From: Hofstenia miamia
Taxonomy: Eukaryota > Xenacoelomorpha > Acoela
Direction: 5' to 3'
DNA: 34,213 bases
Assembly: GCA_004352715.1 (NCBI GenBank)
Contig: SCFE01000092.1
Location: 12,770 to 46,982, forward strand
Position 1 is the first letter of the stretch; every line of letters begins with the position of its first letter. The translations under genes and the position numbers were made by a program. Of the stretch, positions 19,171 to 29,772 are shown piece by piece. The notes under the pieces were generated by a model that was not told the DNA's origin, did no database searches, and saw only the letters and a program-made list of their open reading frames with translations.

Positions 19171-19414
19171 TGACGTCATTAGTACCAAAGAGCGCTAAGT
19201 ACAGTTTCTTTAGGTCTTCCTAAGAACACAGAAATTTAACCTTGCAGGCGATTAATAATGCGCGAAAGTTACTACACGCTCTCAGTAATATATATAAAAG
19301 CTGTTACTTATTTCGAAGTGCAATAAAGCTATTAAAAGTATGTATCTGCCAAAGTAAAGTTGTATTCAATAAACGATACCGCAAGCATTTTTGAAAATTC
19401 AATACTAAAAACAC
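19171..19414 (+). promoter_or_regulatory. Candidate internal promoter and 5' exon of Lhx3
   Basis: CRE palindrome TGACGTCA at 19171-19178, TATA box TATATATAAAAG at 19289-19300, an expected start near 19320-19330, and a strong splice donor ACAC|GTGAGTTA with GT at 19415-19416. The next acceptor is that of the homeobox exon at 19833, where an ATG begins 2 nt inside the exon. Such a transcript would encode a homeodomain protein without LIM domains. AATAAA at 19322 shortly after the TATA box also fits an LTR, so a solo LTR is the main alternative. Confidence 0.4.
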
Positions 19415-19833
19415 GTGAGTTAACGAGTATAAATTTAATAACTGTAATACATTCATATCAAAATGTAAAAATATGTTACTAGGCTTAGCCTCATGGATGA
19501 TAGAAATTTATGATTTCTCACCTTAAATAATTTTTGGTTGATATTTGAATTTCTATGCAAAATAATGTTGCATTTATGGAAGCATGGGATTTTAGATGGT
19601 TGCATGTAAAACGTGGCATTAGAGGTGAGATTAACATCAAAAATTTATAAATCTTAAAATAATTCTTGCATATAGCAATGTTTGCAATCTACAAAATGTC
19701 GATCAATATTTTCGAGCTTTGTGCATACTCGGTGAAATTTTTGCGAAACTCCTAAAATCTATGATGTTAAACATCAGTGACTTTCATGGCATTTGTTATG
19801 ATAGCATTTTTATTTTACATTTTGTTTTTTTAG

Positions 19834-21266
19834 AAATGGAAGAACAAAGCCATTCTAATAAACGTCCCCGAACCACTATCAACAACAAGCAGTTGGATGT
19901 ACTTAGGGAAGCTTATTCAAAAAGTGCCAAGCCTGCAAGACACATTAGAGAGGACCTTTCTAAGAAAACTGATCTCGACATGCGTGTTGTTCAAGGTAAG
20001 ATTACTTCTAAAATTTGAATTTGAAATGCATTTATAAAAAATTCAATTATATTGTTGGGAGATTATTGCAGTTTTGCTTTGCCTTCATCCAATAATACAT
20101 GTCATTATCACTTAATGATACTTATCAACTGAACATAAAGTTAATTAGTTATCTTTATTAATATAGAATTTCTCACACAATTCAGAAATCTAAATTCTTT
20201 CCGATAATTATTATCCAATATTTTTCATCAAAAAATATAAACATATTTCTAGACTAATAACAATAAAACTTTGAATAGAATCCGTTTCGACACCTTTGCA
20301 TATCTAATATTTCATTGATTTATTATAAATTGCGTAGCTATATGCTGATAGTGATGACTTTTTAATATTTTTTGAAATTTGAAATTTTTAAATTACATTT
20401 ACTCATGGTTTTATCCATAATTGCCTCAAATTTGTTTACTAAAGAATAAACAATGCGATCTTTAAGTTTATAATACATATATATTTATTTTTGGTTTAGT
20501 TTGGTTCCAAAATCGTCGAGCAAAAGAAAAAAGATTAAAAAAAGATGCTGGCCGTCGCAGTATCGGAGCATCTCAATCTTATTATCAATCGGTGCATTCA
20601 AACTCCAATGTCCAAGGAACGAAACGCTCACAAAGAAGTAAACAACCGATTAAAGCCGAAAAACTCAACAACAGAAAAAGCACTTTCAACCACAATAGCA
20701 ATTTCCCTTATCTCACAGACGATGACTTTGAAGAAAAAATGTGTGCTAGATCAAATCCTTATTTAACTCCAGATGGTGGGTTCATTAAGCCATATCTTCC
20801 ATTGTCGAGTGGATTGCTAAGTCCTTCTCACCATGAGCAGTTTGCTATTGCAGCTGCTAGACTTCCTCCCCCTTGCGGCGATGGAACTGGTGCTGGTAAT
20901 ACAACACAGTCTTCAAGTCTGCCAGGACACCCTTTCCTCCAAATTAATTCTCCAAGTGGACAAGAAGGACAAACTCTCCTCCCTTATAGTTACTCCACAA
21001 CAGGATTCCCAACTCAGCCAGCTTCGGAACTGCTAGCATCATTTGAGCATCAACATTATCCTGGAGCACATGTCCCACCTTTTAGTGAAGGATCACTGAC
21101 ACTTCATTCAGTATTGACAGGTGCAAGAATGCAGTCAGGGCTTAATCATTCAGGTCTTGCAGGTTCTACCCCAGATTCCATGCCATATGACTATACTTAC
21201 CCATCAGCATCTCTTTTGCCTCCAGCGTCTGTTAATTCAAACATTCCACATATGCTGTGGGGATGA
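19834..21266 (+). CDS. LHX3: LIM-homeobox transcription factor Lhx3/Lhx4 (Lim3 class), last two exons
   Basis: DNA-binding transcription factor for pituitary/motor-neuron fates in vertebrates and for endoderm or neurons in invertebrates. Exons 19834-19995 and 20500-21266 are joined over a 504-nt GT-AG intron that splits a Val codon before WFQNRR, the same place as in LHX3 genes. The visible part is 308 residues from ATG 19836. The homeodomain is residues 8-67: [50 protein letters not shown], with Gln50 and Asn51. LDMRVVQ and [13 protein letters not shown] identify the Lhx3/4 class over Lhx1/5. After DAGR the protein diverges and lacks the usual WGQYF block. The C-terminal region is rich in S, P, Y and G and ends PHMLWG. 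The exon begins with two bases of an upstream codon, so LIM exons should exist upstream; none is visible in the window. Confidence 0.93.
20220..20499 (+). other. 3' part of the Lhx3 intron
   Basis: Part of the 19996-20499 intron after the duplicated block; acceptor TTTTTGGTTTAG at its end. AT-rich, nothing else seen. Confidence 0.85.
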
Positions 21267-22462
21267 AATTTAATAATTTATCGTGTATTTTTCACACCAA
21301 ATTTTCGTTAGCATTGAAGCAGTGACGCTAAAGCTATTTGTAAAATATCTTTGTAATATATTGAAATTCGTTAATACATAGCAAAAAGTTTTATTCCTAT
21401 TAGTAACAGGCTTTACTATATATTTGTGAAATTTGCAGTTAATTCTATCCTAGGCAGATCTAACAAATTTGCATGTTATATTCAAGATTCATGCAATTCA
21501 AATTTATTTGAAGTTACATGTAAAAATTATTTATGTACTTTTATTAAAATCTTTAAATTTTTGAAACACTAAAATATTTGGAAGCTTTTACTTGCATATG
21601 TAGTACAATGGATAATTTTATCACTGTTAATGCATTGTTATGTTCACGATTAAAACACAATGATTAGTTAATAATAGGCACTTAGTATACAATTGCTGGA
21701 TTAAACTCGAATTGGTCATGGTACAAACGGATAAAAGAAATATTTGCCAACGGTTCATGTGTTAAGTGAGGCCAGCTCAGTTCTCATTTTAAAGCAAGCA
21801 GTTAGTTGAGTAGAGAGTGAGCTCTATAAATCATCGGATTAAAGAGTACCCGTGGGTATAAGCGACACGACGCTTCTCTCATCTCATTTAATTCCAACAC
21901 TAGCCTAAGGGTAGCTCTTTTTTAATATAAACTACTTGATGCTGATGCTTCTCTCCTCGCAAATAGAGTTTAAGTAGTCCCTCTGTCTAATTGTGGGGCT
22001 AAATACACAAGCGCTTTCAAAGTGCTTTCATTTTTCTTCAATTGCACTTGATATTGTGAAAATTTCTCTCACTGTTTGCAGTTATATTAAATGGTCACTT
22101 AATGCTATCGCTATAACAAAATACATTACTTCTATTGAGTACTTAACTCAGCAGGATATAAAATATTGCCATTTGCTTTTAGACACGAAATATAATCGAT
22201 TTCATTAAGTTAATGTAAAGAAATAAAATGCTATAAAATGCTAGGCAACCTCTTAACTTCCAAGAATTTCCAAAATGCTCAAATATAAAGCTCTATTTTA
22301 TGTCCTCGTGAATGTCTATAGTTGCAAGTAGAAAAATTTGTTTATAAAACTTCCAACAAAAACCATCGTTTAGCATTTTTCTATATTCATATCCGTTTAA
22401 TTAATTCAGTGCTATGATACAAATTTCTGCAATTTCATTATACACCATATAAATATATATAT
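21267..22462 (+). other. Lhx3 3' UTR and flank
   Basis: AT-rich after the TGA. An AATAAA at 22222-22227 is a possible but distant poly(A) signal. Bases 21759-22009 are less AT-rich and stand out (see findings). No gene recognised; the 71-codon frame at 21993-22208 has no family resemblance. Confidence 0.5.
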
Positions 22463-22879
22463 NNNNNNNNNNNNNNNNNNNNNNNNNNNNNNNNNNNNNN
22501 NNNNNNNNNNNNNNNNNNNNNNNNNNNNNNNNNNNNNNNNNNNNNNNNNNNNNNNNNNNNNNNNNNNNNNNNNNNNNNNNNNNNNNNNNNNNNNNNNNNN
22601 NNNNNNNNNNNNNNNNNNNNNNNNNNNNNNNNNNNNNNNNNNNNNNNNNNNNNNNNNNNNNNNNNNNNNNNNNNNNNNNNNNNNNNNNNNNNNNNNNNNN
22701 NNNNNNNNNNNNNNNNNNNNNNNNNNNNNNNNNNNNNNNNNNNNNNNNNNNNNNNNNNNNNNNNNNNNNNNNNNNNNNNNNNNNNNNNNNNNNNNNNNNN
22801 NNNNNNNNNNNNNNNNNNNNNNNNNNNNNNNNNNNNNNNNNNNNNNNNNNNNNNNNNNNNNNNNNNNNNNNNNNNNNNN
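22463..22879. other. Assembly gap (417 N) at a TA repeat
   Basis: Preceded by TATATATAT and followed by AT-rich sequence. Confidence 1.
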
Positions 22880-23680
22880 ATATGCTTATACATATTTGCT
22901 TCTGTTGAATATATATAATATATGTGTTTATTCTTATAGATAAGATATATTATCATTTTGCATCTGTTGCAGAAAACTCATGATTGTTTTGTTTTTGTTA
23001 TTTAGCCTAGTTCTAATAGCATAAAATGCACATTTTACGAAATCTCCTCTGCCACTAATAGTCTCTCAATGAGCATTAAGAGTGATTCCATGATTTACCA
23101 AGTCACTAAATCTAAATTTATTGAATTAAACCATATCAATGCAAATACACATATGTCAGAATTTCTCTATGATAAGTAATAATTGAAAATTTTATGCATT
23201 ATGTACGTAATTCAATTGAACATATTTTGTACTGTCTTCATTCCAATAGTAACTCTACAAGTAATGTATTTTGATGGTCATTAATTATTAAAATTAATGC
23301 AATATCTAGGAATTCCTTGCAGTTGAATATCTTAGTTGAGTTTTTAAAATATTCTTAGCTTATGGAATAACAAAATTTCTCCAATTGTTTACGAATTTAA
23401 CTACCAAAGTTAGGAAAGTAAATAAATATGATTTTATATCAAATTTATCACAGAACTTCACATTTGCTTAATATATGCAAACAATAAAACAAGAAAGAAA
23501 TAACCTTAGACGATTCAAATCTTTTTTAAGTCAAGTTGATAAAAACGTGAAGTGAGAACAACAGGAATGCTGAAATAATACATTTTTTTATATAAGGATA
23601 ATGGGAATTTTTCTCAATTGACAAATTATTTCATAAAACTTAAAAGATAAATACAAAAATTGCCTTCAAGCAAACAAATT

Positions 23681-23683
<3 letters not shown>

Positions 23684-23722
<39 letters not shown>
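23684..23722. repeat. (TA)n microsatellite
   Basis: About 19 perfect units. Confidence 0.95.
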
Positions 23723-23724
<2 letters not shown>

Positions 23725-25288
23725 TCTTTGGAAAATTTTGTTAAAATATGTGATATAACTGATTTCATCAGTTAAGTATATAATGCTCCAAATCATTATT
23801 TCTTTTAGAACATTTAACATTTTCAAATTTCATATTTCAATTGCAACTACAAAATTTATGAGCTATAATAAGGATTACGTACATAAAAACTGCTATAAAT
23901 TTAACAATAGAGGTAAATATTTCAAAATCTACATTTTGGGTAACAAATTTTAAGATTTAAAAAAGGGAATTGAATTTATCTCTACTTTGCATCATTTCTT
24001 TTTCAATCATTCATTTGCAGGAGAAAAAAAATGGAAACATACAGTAACAACTTCCAATAGAAAATATCTTGCAGTCGAAACTCACTTTGATGCTTATATT
24101 ACAGTAAATGAGCATAGTCACTTAACATGGCTTCATAAATAATGGGATAGATAGTTATGAGATTTCCTTGTATACTAATTAATAAATTTCATTCTTTGAT
24201 ATGATGCCATAATGTTGCATGAACAAAAGTATTGATAGATAAAATCACACAATATTCTCTTCTTAATTAATAAAAATTACGTTTCGCAACAATATATTTA
24301 TAGAACAATATTGATTTGACATCTGATCAAGTTTTATTGACCTCTACAACAATATTTTCAATTTTTTAAAGAAAGTTTGAGTATTTCTAAGCATCATAGT
24401 TTAGAAGTTGATAAAAAAGGCCTCTTTTGACAAGTGGATCTTCAAAGGACAGAAACAATCATGCTCATTACTTTTTTTACAAACTTTTCTCTAATATTTG
24501 TATTAGTTTATTATATTGTTGTTGTAGGTTTAACTCCAATCCATTTGTATTTGAATAGTTTGTGTATTTTACAGGGAGGCGTCAATAATCTGAGAACTAC
24601 ATGTATGAGTAAAAATGAAATGCTTCTTTCAATTTAAAAAATTTAACAACGAATTCAAAAGCTTTTCTGTGAGTTATTTCAAGTACATAAATTTTTTCAG
24701 TTTAATAAATGAGAATTTTGCATGCATTGAACACATATATTCTCTCTTATTACGTATATTAATATGCAATGTAAATGTATATGTGTATGCTCAAGTTGTG
24801 GTATTGATTAACAAAGTGCATTAAATCATTCCTTATTTTAGTCAAAATTATAAGAAATTACTAAGAGCTATCCAAAGTTATTATAGCAATTACTAACCTT
24901 TAATGTTTGTGCTTTTGGCCAAAATGGGGTTAATGAGTTATTTTACTCATAAGGCTGACAGGACTAAGGTGTGCTGTCTTCGAATTATTATTTTTATTTT
25001 TTATCATACATAGCATTTCTAAGTTCTAGTCCAAATGTCCATACTTAACAACGTGGTCTTTAGGAATTGCAAAATGCATCATTAATCTATACTGAATGCT
25101 AATATCTGAGCAAAGGTAATTAAGTAAGCGATGCCATTTTAGTTTCTTAATGTATTACAACTATTTCATTATTTAAGAATAATCATTTTTTTAAATACCC
25201 GTCACGCCCTTTTATATACATGTATACGTTATCAAAATGAATAAATCTGCATAAGTCAAGCTAAAATGCTTAGTTAAAGAAGTTATTC

Positions 25289-25290
<2 letters not shown>

Positions 25291-25324
<34 letters not shown>

Positions 25325-25356
25325 TATATATATGTATATGTATATATATACATATG
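25291..25356. repeat. (TA)n microsatellite, interrupted at its right end
   Basis: Perfect TA to 25321, then TGCATATATATATG-type interruptions. Confidence 0.95.
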
Positions 25357-25477
25357 TTCTACTGATGAACGGATATTGGCACTACCTGCCGGTACCAGGA
25401 AAGAGTAAGTTTTTCATTCCACATTATTTGTTTTTTAAATATAATATTGAAATGGAATGTAATAAAATTAAGCTTTA

Positions 25478-25479
<2 letters not shown>

Positions 25480-25514
<35 letters not shown>

Positions 25515-25662
25515 NNNNNNNNNNNNNNNNNNNNNNNNNNNNNNNNNNNNNNNNNNNNNNNNNNNNNNNNNNNNNNNNNNNNNNNNNNNNNNNNNNNNNN
25601 NNNNNNNNNNNNNNNNNNNNNNNNNNNNNNNNNNNNNNNNNNNNNNNNNNNNNNNNNNNNNN

Positions 25663-25693
<31 letters not shown>
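25480..25693. repeat. (TA)n microsatellite spanning a 148-N gap
   Basis: TA repeat at 25480-25510, gap 25515-25662, TA repeat at 25663-25693. The gap is probably unresolved repeat. Confidence 0.9.
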
Positions 25694-25694
<1 letters not shown>

Positions 25695-26833
25695 TTAGGT
25701 CTTTAAATTCTGAAAAAATTGATTAGAATTTTGGTCACTAATTGTACATAAATTTTTGATAAAAGTATTTTTGGAAGAAATGGAAGGGAATTGACCATAC
25801 TTAGCAATGTATGCGAAATAGGAGGAAATTTTTTGTGTACAGATTAGTCCTATACAAATGATTGTTATGATATTAATAAAATATCAGAGTGATCAAAGTC
25901 ATATTGCAAGTTGGTAGCCGCAGCCATTAAAATCACTGTCAAAAAACATTTTATAGTTTTATGTAAGAATGTGGAACAAGAAATTTTCCCAAAGAAATCG
26001 TATAGCTCTGCAGCTAGAGAAGCATTTACCGCGCTCTACATGTACTTAGAATTCGCACACTTCTTCGTTGAGTCAAGGACTGTTTTTAAAAAGTGAGTTA
26101 AACAGCACAATGTATTATTCAGTCAAAACAACTGAAAGAACATTCTAAAAGAACGGTTGTTTTGAAAATATGGACTTACAATAGCTAATGCGGTGAGGAC
26201 ACAAAAAGTATTGTCAACTACCAGCAGTTTAGCCGTGAAGTTAATTGCTTCTTTGATGCTTTTTGAATTTGATGAACACGGCTTTAAATATACAATCAAC
26301 TTGCTTAAAATAAGTTTAAGTTTTAAGGAAATTTATGTTATTTACAATTATCATTCTAGCAAGTATGCATATTTATTGAATTTAATAAACTATTGATTGT
26401 TTAATTTGAAACCATTCTTTTATTAGCAAATATAAGAACATGTACATGTACAGTATGCGCCGAATATAACAGATGAAACTCAAATTTATTCAACTTTGAT
26501 AAACTTTTAAATTTAGAAACACTTAGAAATAATAAAGTATGCTATCACATAGAATTCTATATTAAATGACTAGAAGATGAAACCTCTGAAGTATTACTAA
26601 AACTCTCACACATATTCTAAATTTTTAGCAAGTCATTAGAATCAAATTGTCACCGATGTTGGTGGATCATGTAGCTCAAGGATTGATGAATGTTCTGCCT
26701 CATACATGTATGATAACTTATTCAGTAAATTATTATGAGCCTTGCAACTCTGGTCTATGTTCCTTACATTATTATGATCATTTATGCATTCTGTATTGTG
26801 TCATCTCAATAAATCTATTCAGAATTTCAAATA
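25694..26833. other. AT-rich stretch left of the Tc1 element
   Basis: No recognised gene. A 61-codon open frame at 25911-26096 ends against AAAAAGTGAGTT, a donor-like site, and follows ATTGCAAG, a weak acceptor-like site; its protein matches no family I know. Confidence 0.5.
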
Positions 26834-26860
26834 CGCTGCCGCTCAAATTTTTTCGTACCA
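26834..26860 (+). repeat. Tc1 left outer terminal repeat
   Basis: Reads CGCTGCCGCTCAAATTTTTT then CGTACCA; inner partner at 26899-26919. Confidence 0.93.
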
Positions 26861-27021
26861 TATTTAAACATGTAAAATTAATTAAATTTGATGAAATTGG
26901 CTCTAATTAATTCGTACCAGTTCACTTTAACGTTGATTCTGTGAAACTGACACGTTTTTAGTCGTTGAAATTTTGCATGGTTTGAATTTTTTACCTTCTA
27001 AATATCTGGAAGTAGAAAACA

Positions 27022-28011
27022 ATGCATTCAAAAGAGTTAATTCGCCTTGTAAAGCAAAAATCGTAGGATGGATTATCGTACACTGCGATTTCGAAGGAGC
27101 TGATGATAAGCAAGTCAACAATACAGTATATGGTCAAGAACGACTACGGAAGAACTAAGAAGAAGCCCGGACCAAAAAGAAAAATTGGAATGAAAGAAGG
27201 ATGTCGCATTAGACGGGAAATGGCCATCTTGAAGAAACATAAAATGACAATATCAGCTGGAAAAATCATGAAAAGATGCGAAATATCTGCATCGCGGGCC
27301 ACGGTCAAGCGGTACTTGCGCAGACTGGGATTGAGATACAAGAAAATTCCCAAAAATATTGTACTAACTCCTATTCATAAACAAGAGAGATTGCGCATCT
27401 GTGAATCGTGGATCCGGAACAGAGTAGATTGGAGTAAAGTTGTATTCTCGGACGAGAAAAAGTTCAACCTTGATGGACCAGATAATATAAACACATGGAT
27501 GTGGAAAGATGAGAAATTTTACCGAAATAGGCGGCAAGCTGGTGGGGGCGGTTTAATGATATGGGGCATGATTTTTCCAAGTGGTATAGTGCATATCAAA
27601 AAACTTGCAAACCGAGTAAATGCCTCTTCTTACCAGACTATGCTATCATCGTTTGCTGTCCCGGCTATATTCGACATGATGGGGAGCGATTTTGTCTTCC
27701 AACAAGACAATTGTCGAATACACACTGCCCATACAACAATGGATTTTTTCGAAGAAAAGGGAATAACCGTTCTCCAATGGCCAGCTCGCAGTCCCGATAT
27801 TAATATAATGGAGAACGTTTGGTCCTTCATCTCTAGGATCGTTTACGATGGGCAACAACCGAAGAACCTAAAAGAACTGGAGGAGAGAATAGACGCTGCA
27901 GTTTTGCACATTAATTTGAACTTTGTGGATAAACTGGTGTCCTTATATAACTCTATTCCACGCCGAATGGCTTTAGTTTTGAAAGCAAATGGAAATAAAA
28001 TTCCTTACTGA
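27022..28011 (+). pseudogene. Tc1/mariner transposase (DD34E), one in-frame stop
   Basis: Cut-and-paste transposase. The likely start is ATG 27022, giving 329 codons, the usual Tc1 size; TAG at 27064-27066 (codon 15) interrupts it, and a later in-frame ATG at 27103 opens 302 uninterrupted residues. In the 27103 numbering, residues 1-12 are the end of the first helix-turn-helix. KKKPGPKRKI (19-28) is the AT-hook-like linker (GRPR-type), and 50-75 is the second helix-turn-helix. The catalytic triad is Asp117 (VVFSDEKKFNLDG), Asp202 (FQQDNCRIHTA) and Glu237 (SPDINIMENVW), with 34 residues between the last two. GGGGLMIWGMI (147-157) is the glycine-rich box. Apart from the stop no defect is visible, so this copy is young. 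Opposite-strand frames here are shadows. Confidence 0.93.
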
Positions 28012-28101
28012 TTGTTATTTTTAACTGTTACAGAATAAACGCAATGGTACGAAAAAATTTGAGCCAAATTTTACATATTGAATAAAACGCACGTATTAGA
28101 C

Positions 28102-28128
28102 TGGTACGAAAAAATTTGAGCGGCAGTG
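28102..28128 (-). repeat. Tc1 right outer terminal repeat
   Basis: Inverse of 26834-26860; inner partner at 28045-28064. Confidence 0.93.
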
Positions 28129-28130
28129 TA

Positions 28131-29752
28131 GATTATCATGTCATGCTTTCCTAAAAATTGCAATATATTTTGTGCAAACTTCTTTGACAATTTAGATAAC
28201 CACGGTGATTGTTACGGGATTAGTTTTGTTTCTTTCGGTAGATTGCGGTTGATCAAAGTAGAAAATCGTATTATATATTTCATTATCAAGTGCATACATC
28301 CATGAAAACAAAGGTTATGTAGAGCCAATACTGATCTTTTGACACTCAGATATATTTACATTGATATAGCTTAATGCAGAAAACGTATAAGAATGTTAAG
28401 AATCAAAAGTATCAAAATGCTAGAAAAAGATCATAGTGTCCAGAATAGTCTAAATTTAAAGATTTAATACAAAATTGAATTTATTGCAGAAGACCATTTT
28501 ATAAGTTTATTATGACTGACTTCATTCATTTTTGCAAGTCATAGTTTTAAAAAAATAAGAAAAGTGGGGAGATTAACCACACCCACAAAGTAATATATTT
28601 TCATATTATAAAAAATGATCTTTTGCAGGGATGGCAGTAGAGTCCTGGAAGTCAATTGATATTCAAATTCACTGCAAATGATTGATGTGAAGTAATATTT
28701 TAAATGCTGAAAACTTCATGAGGTCATATATCCTAAAACTCAATGTTAGGCTCTTTCTCGTTTTCAAGATTAAGGTAATGCAAATATTTGGCTTTAGTGT
28801 CACCCAAAATAGAGCAAATTTCACATGATTTATAATATTATTAATCTCAACCTCTATAAAAATGCATAGAAATATACAAACACTAGAATGAATATGTCCC
28901 AGAAACATTACTATGTAAAATCGTAAGCTATCTACCACCGGGTTTATGAAATAGACTACTTCTTATTCTTCTTCAGATACAAAATCATCTAGTGGAAGTT
29001 TTCTAAACAAAAATATATTTTTTAAAATCACCTAGAAAATTTATTGTTCACAATGTATACAAATCGGCCCTCATCCCATATGTTAGATAAGCGAGTCTTA
29101 CAACCATGTTTATTTAAGTTTAGGTTTTGTATCATGTGTGTTCATCACATTTATTGAATGAAAACAAATTGTTTATCTTGAGGAATTAACAATAATAAAC
29201 AAATAAATGAGTGCAAAGGCAACAATTTAGGAAATATTCACTGCATTAAAGGACTTTTTTAAGTACCGTAATAAACCTAAAATTTGAGGTCACAATCAAA
29301 ACTCACTTCACTCGTATTGATCCAGAATGTGAAAAAACATGATTAATTAATTCGTTAATCTTAACTGTTAAAGAACGAATTGTACCAAATATTTGATTTT
29401 GTGAAAAACCAAGTTCTCATTACTGCTGCTGTATCAGATCGAATTTAGATGTCAATTACAATTAATTCGCATTTTTACTAAGTTATTTTGCTATAAATTA
29501 TAAGAAAGAATCAAAATAAAATTTAAATTTTTTTTTACTAATGGACATGCCGATTACAAATATAATGTTGTGGTTATAATTACTTATCATAAATTCGAAC
29601 AAGCATTAAGTTATTTTTTTAAGATATATAATTATTCTCCTATTTAATACAGTTTTTTATCTTATTGAAGAATTACACAAACTGTTGCAGCAGAAGCACA
29701 TTTTTTCTAAATCCATCGTAGTAACACAAGGCCGAAAAAAGACGACAAATAT
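28131..29752. other. AT-rich stretch, no gene seen
   Basis: No coding region, RNA or mobile element recognised. The 89-codon minus frame at 28669-28938 is compositionally biased and unlike any family I know. Confidence 0.5.
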
Positions 29753-29771
29753 GTATATATATATATATATA
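29753..29771. repeat. (TA)n microsatellite at a gap edge
   Basis: Runs directly into the 1000-N gap. Confidence 0.9.
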
Positions 29772-29772
29772 C

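Larger units (their letters stand above)
22880..25479. other. AT-rich intergenic stretch with microsatellites
   Basis: No convincing gene. (TA)n runs lie at 23684-23722 and 25291-25321, the latter fading into interrupted TATG/TACA repeats to about 25356. Open frames at 24434-24824 are low-complexity and unrecognised. Confidence 0.55.
26834..28128 (+). mobile_element. Tc1-like DNA transposon with IR/DR-type ends
   Basis: 1295-bp element flanked by TA on both sides (26832-26833 and 28129-28130), the Tc1/mariner target. The outer 27-bp repeats 26834-26860 and 28102-28128 are inverted copies with one mismatch at the second base (CGCTGCCGC versus CACTGCCGC). A second, inner copy of the word GGTACGAA...GAGC lies about 65 bp inward at each end (26899-26919 and 28045-28064), giving the inverted-repeat/direct-repeat architecture known from Sleeping Beauty-type elements. 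It encodes one transposase with a single premature stop. Confidence 0.93.

Noticed and set aside
27144-27858. Antisense and alternate-frame ORFs within the Tc1 transposase
   Set aside because: Shadows of the transposase frame.
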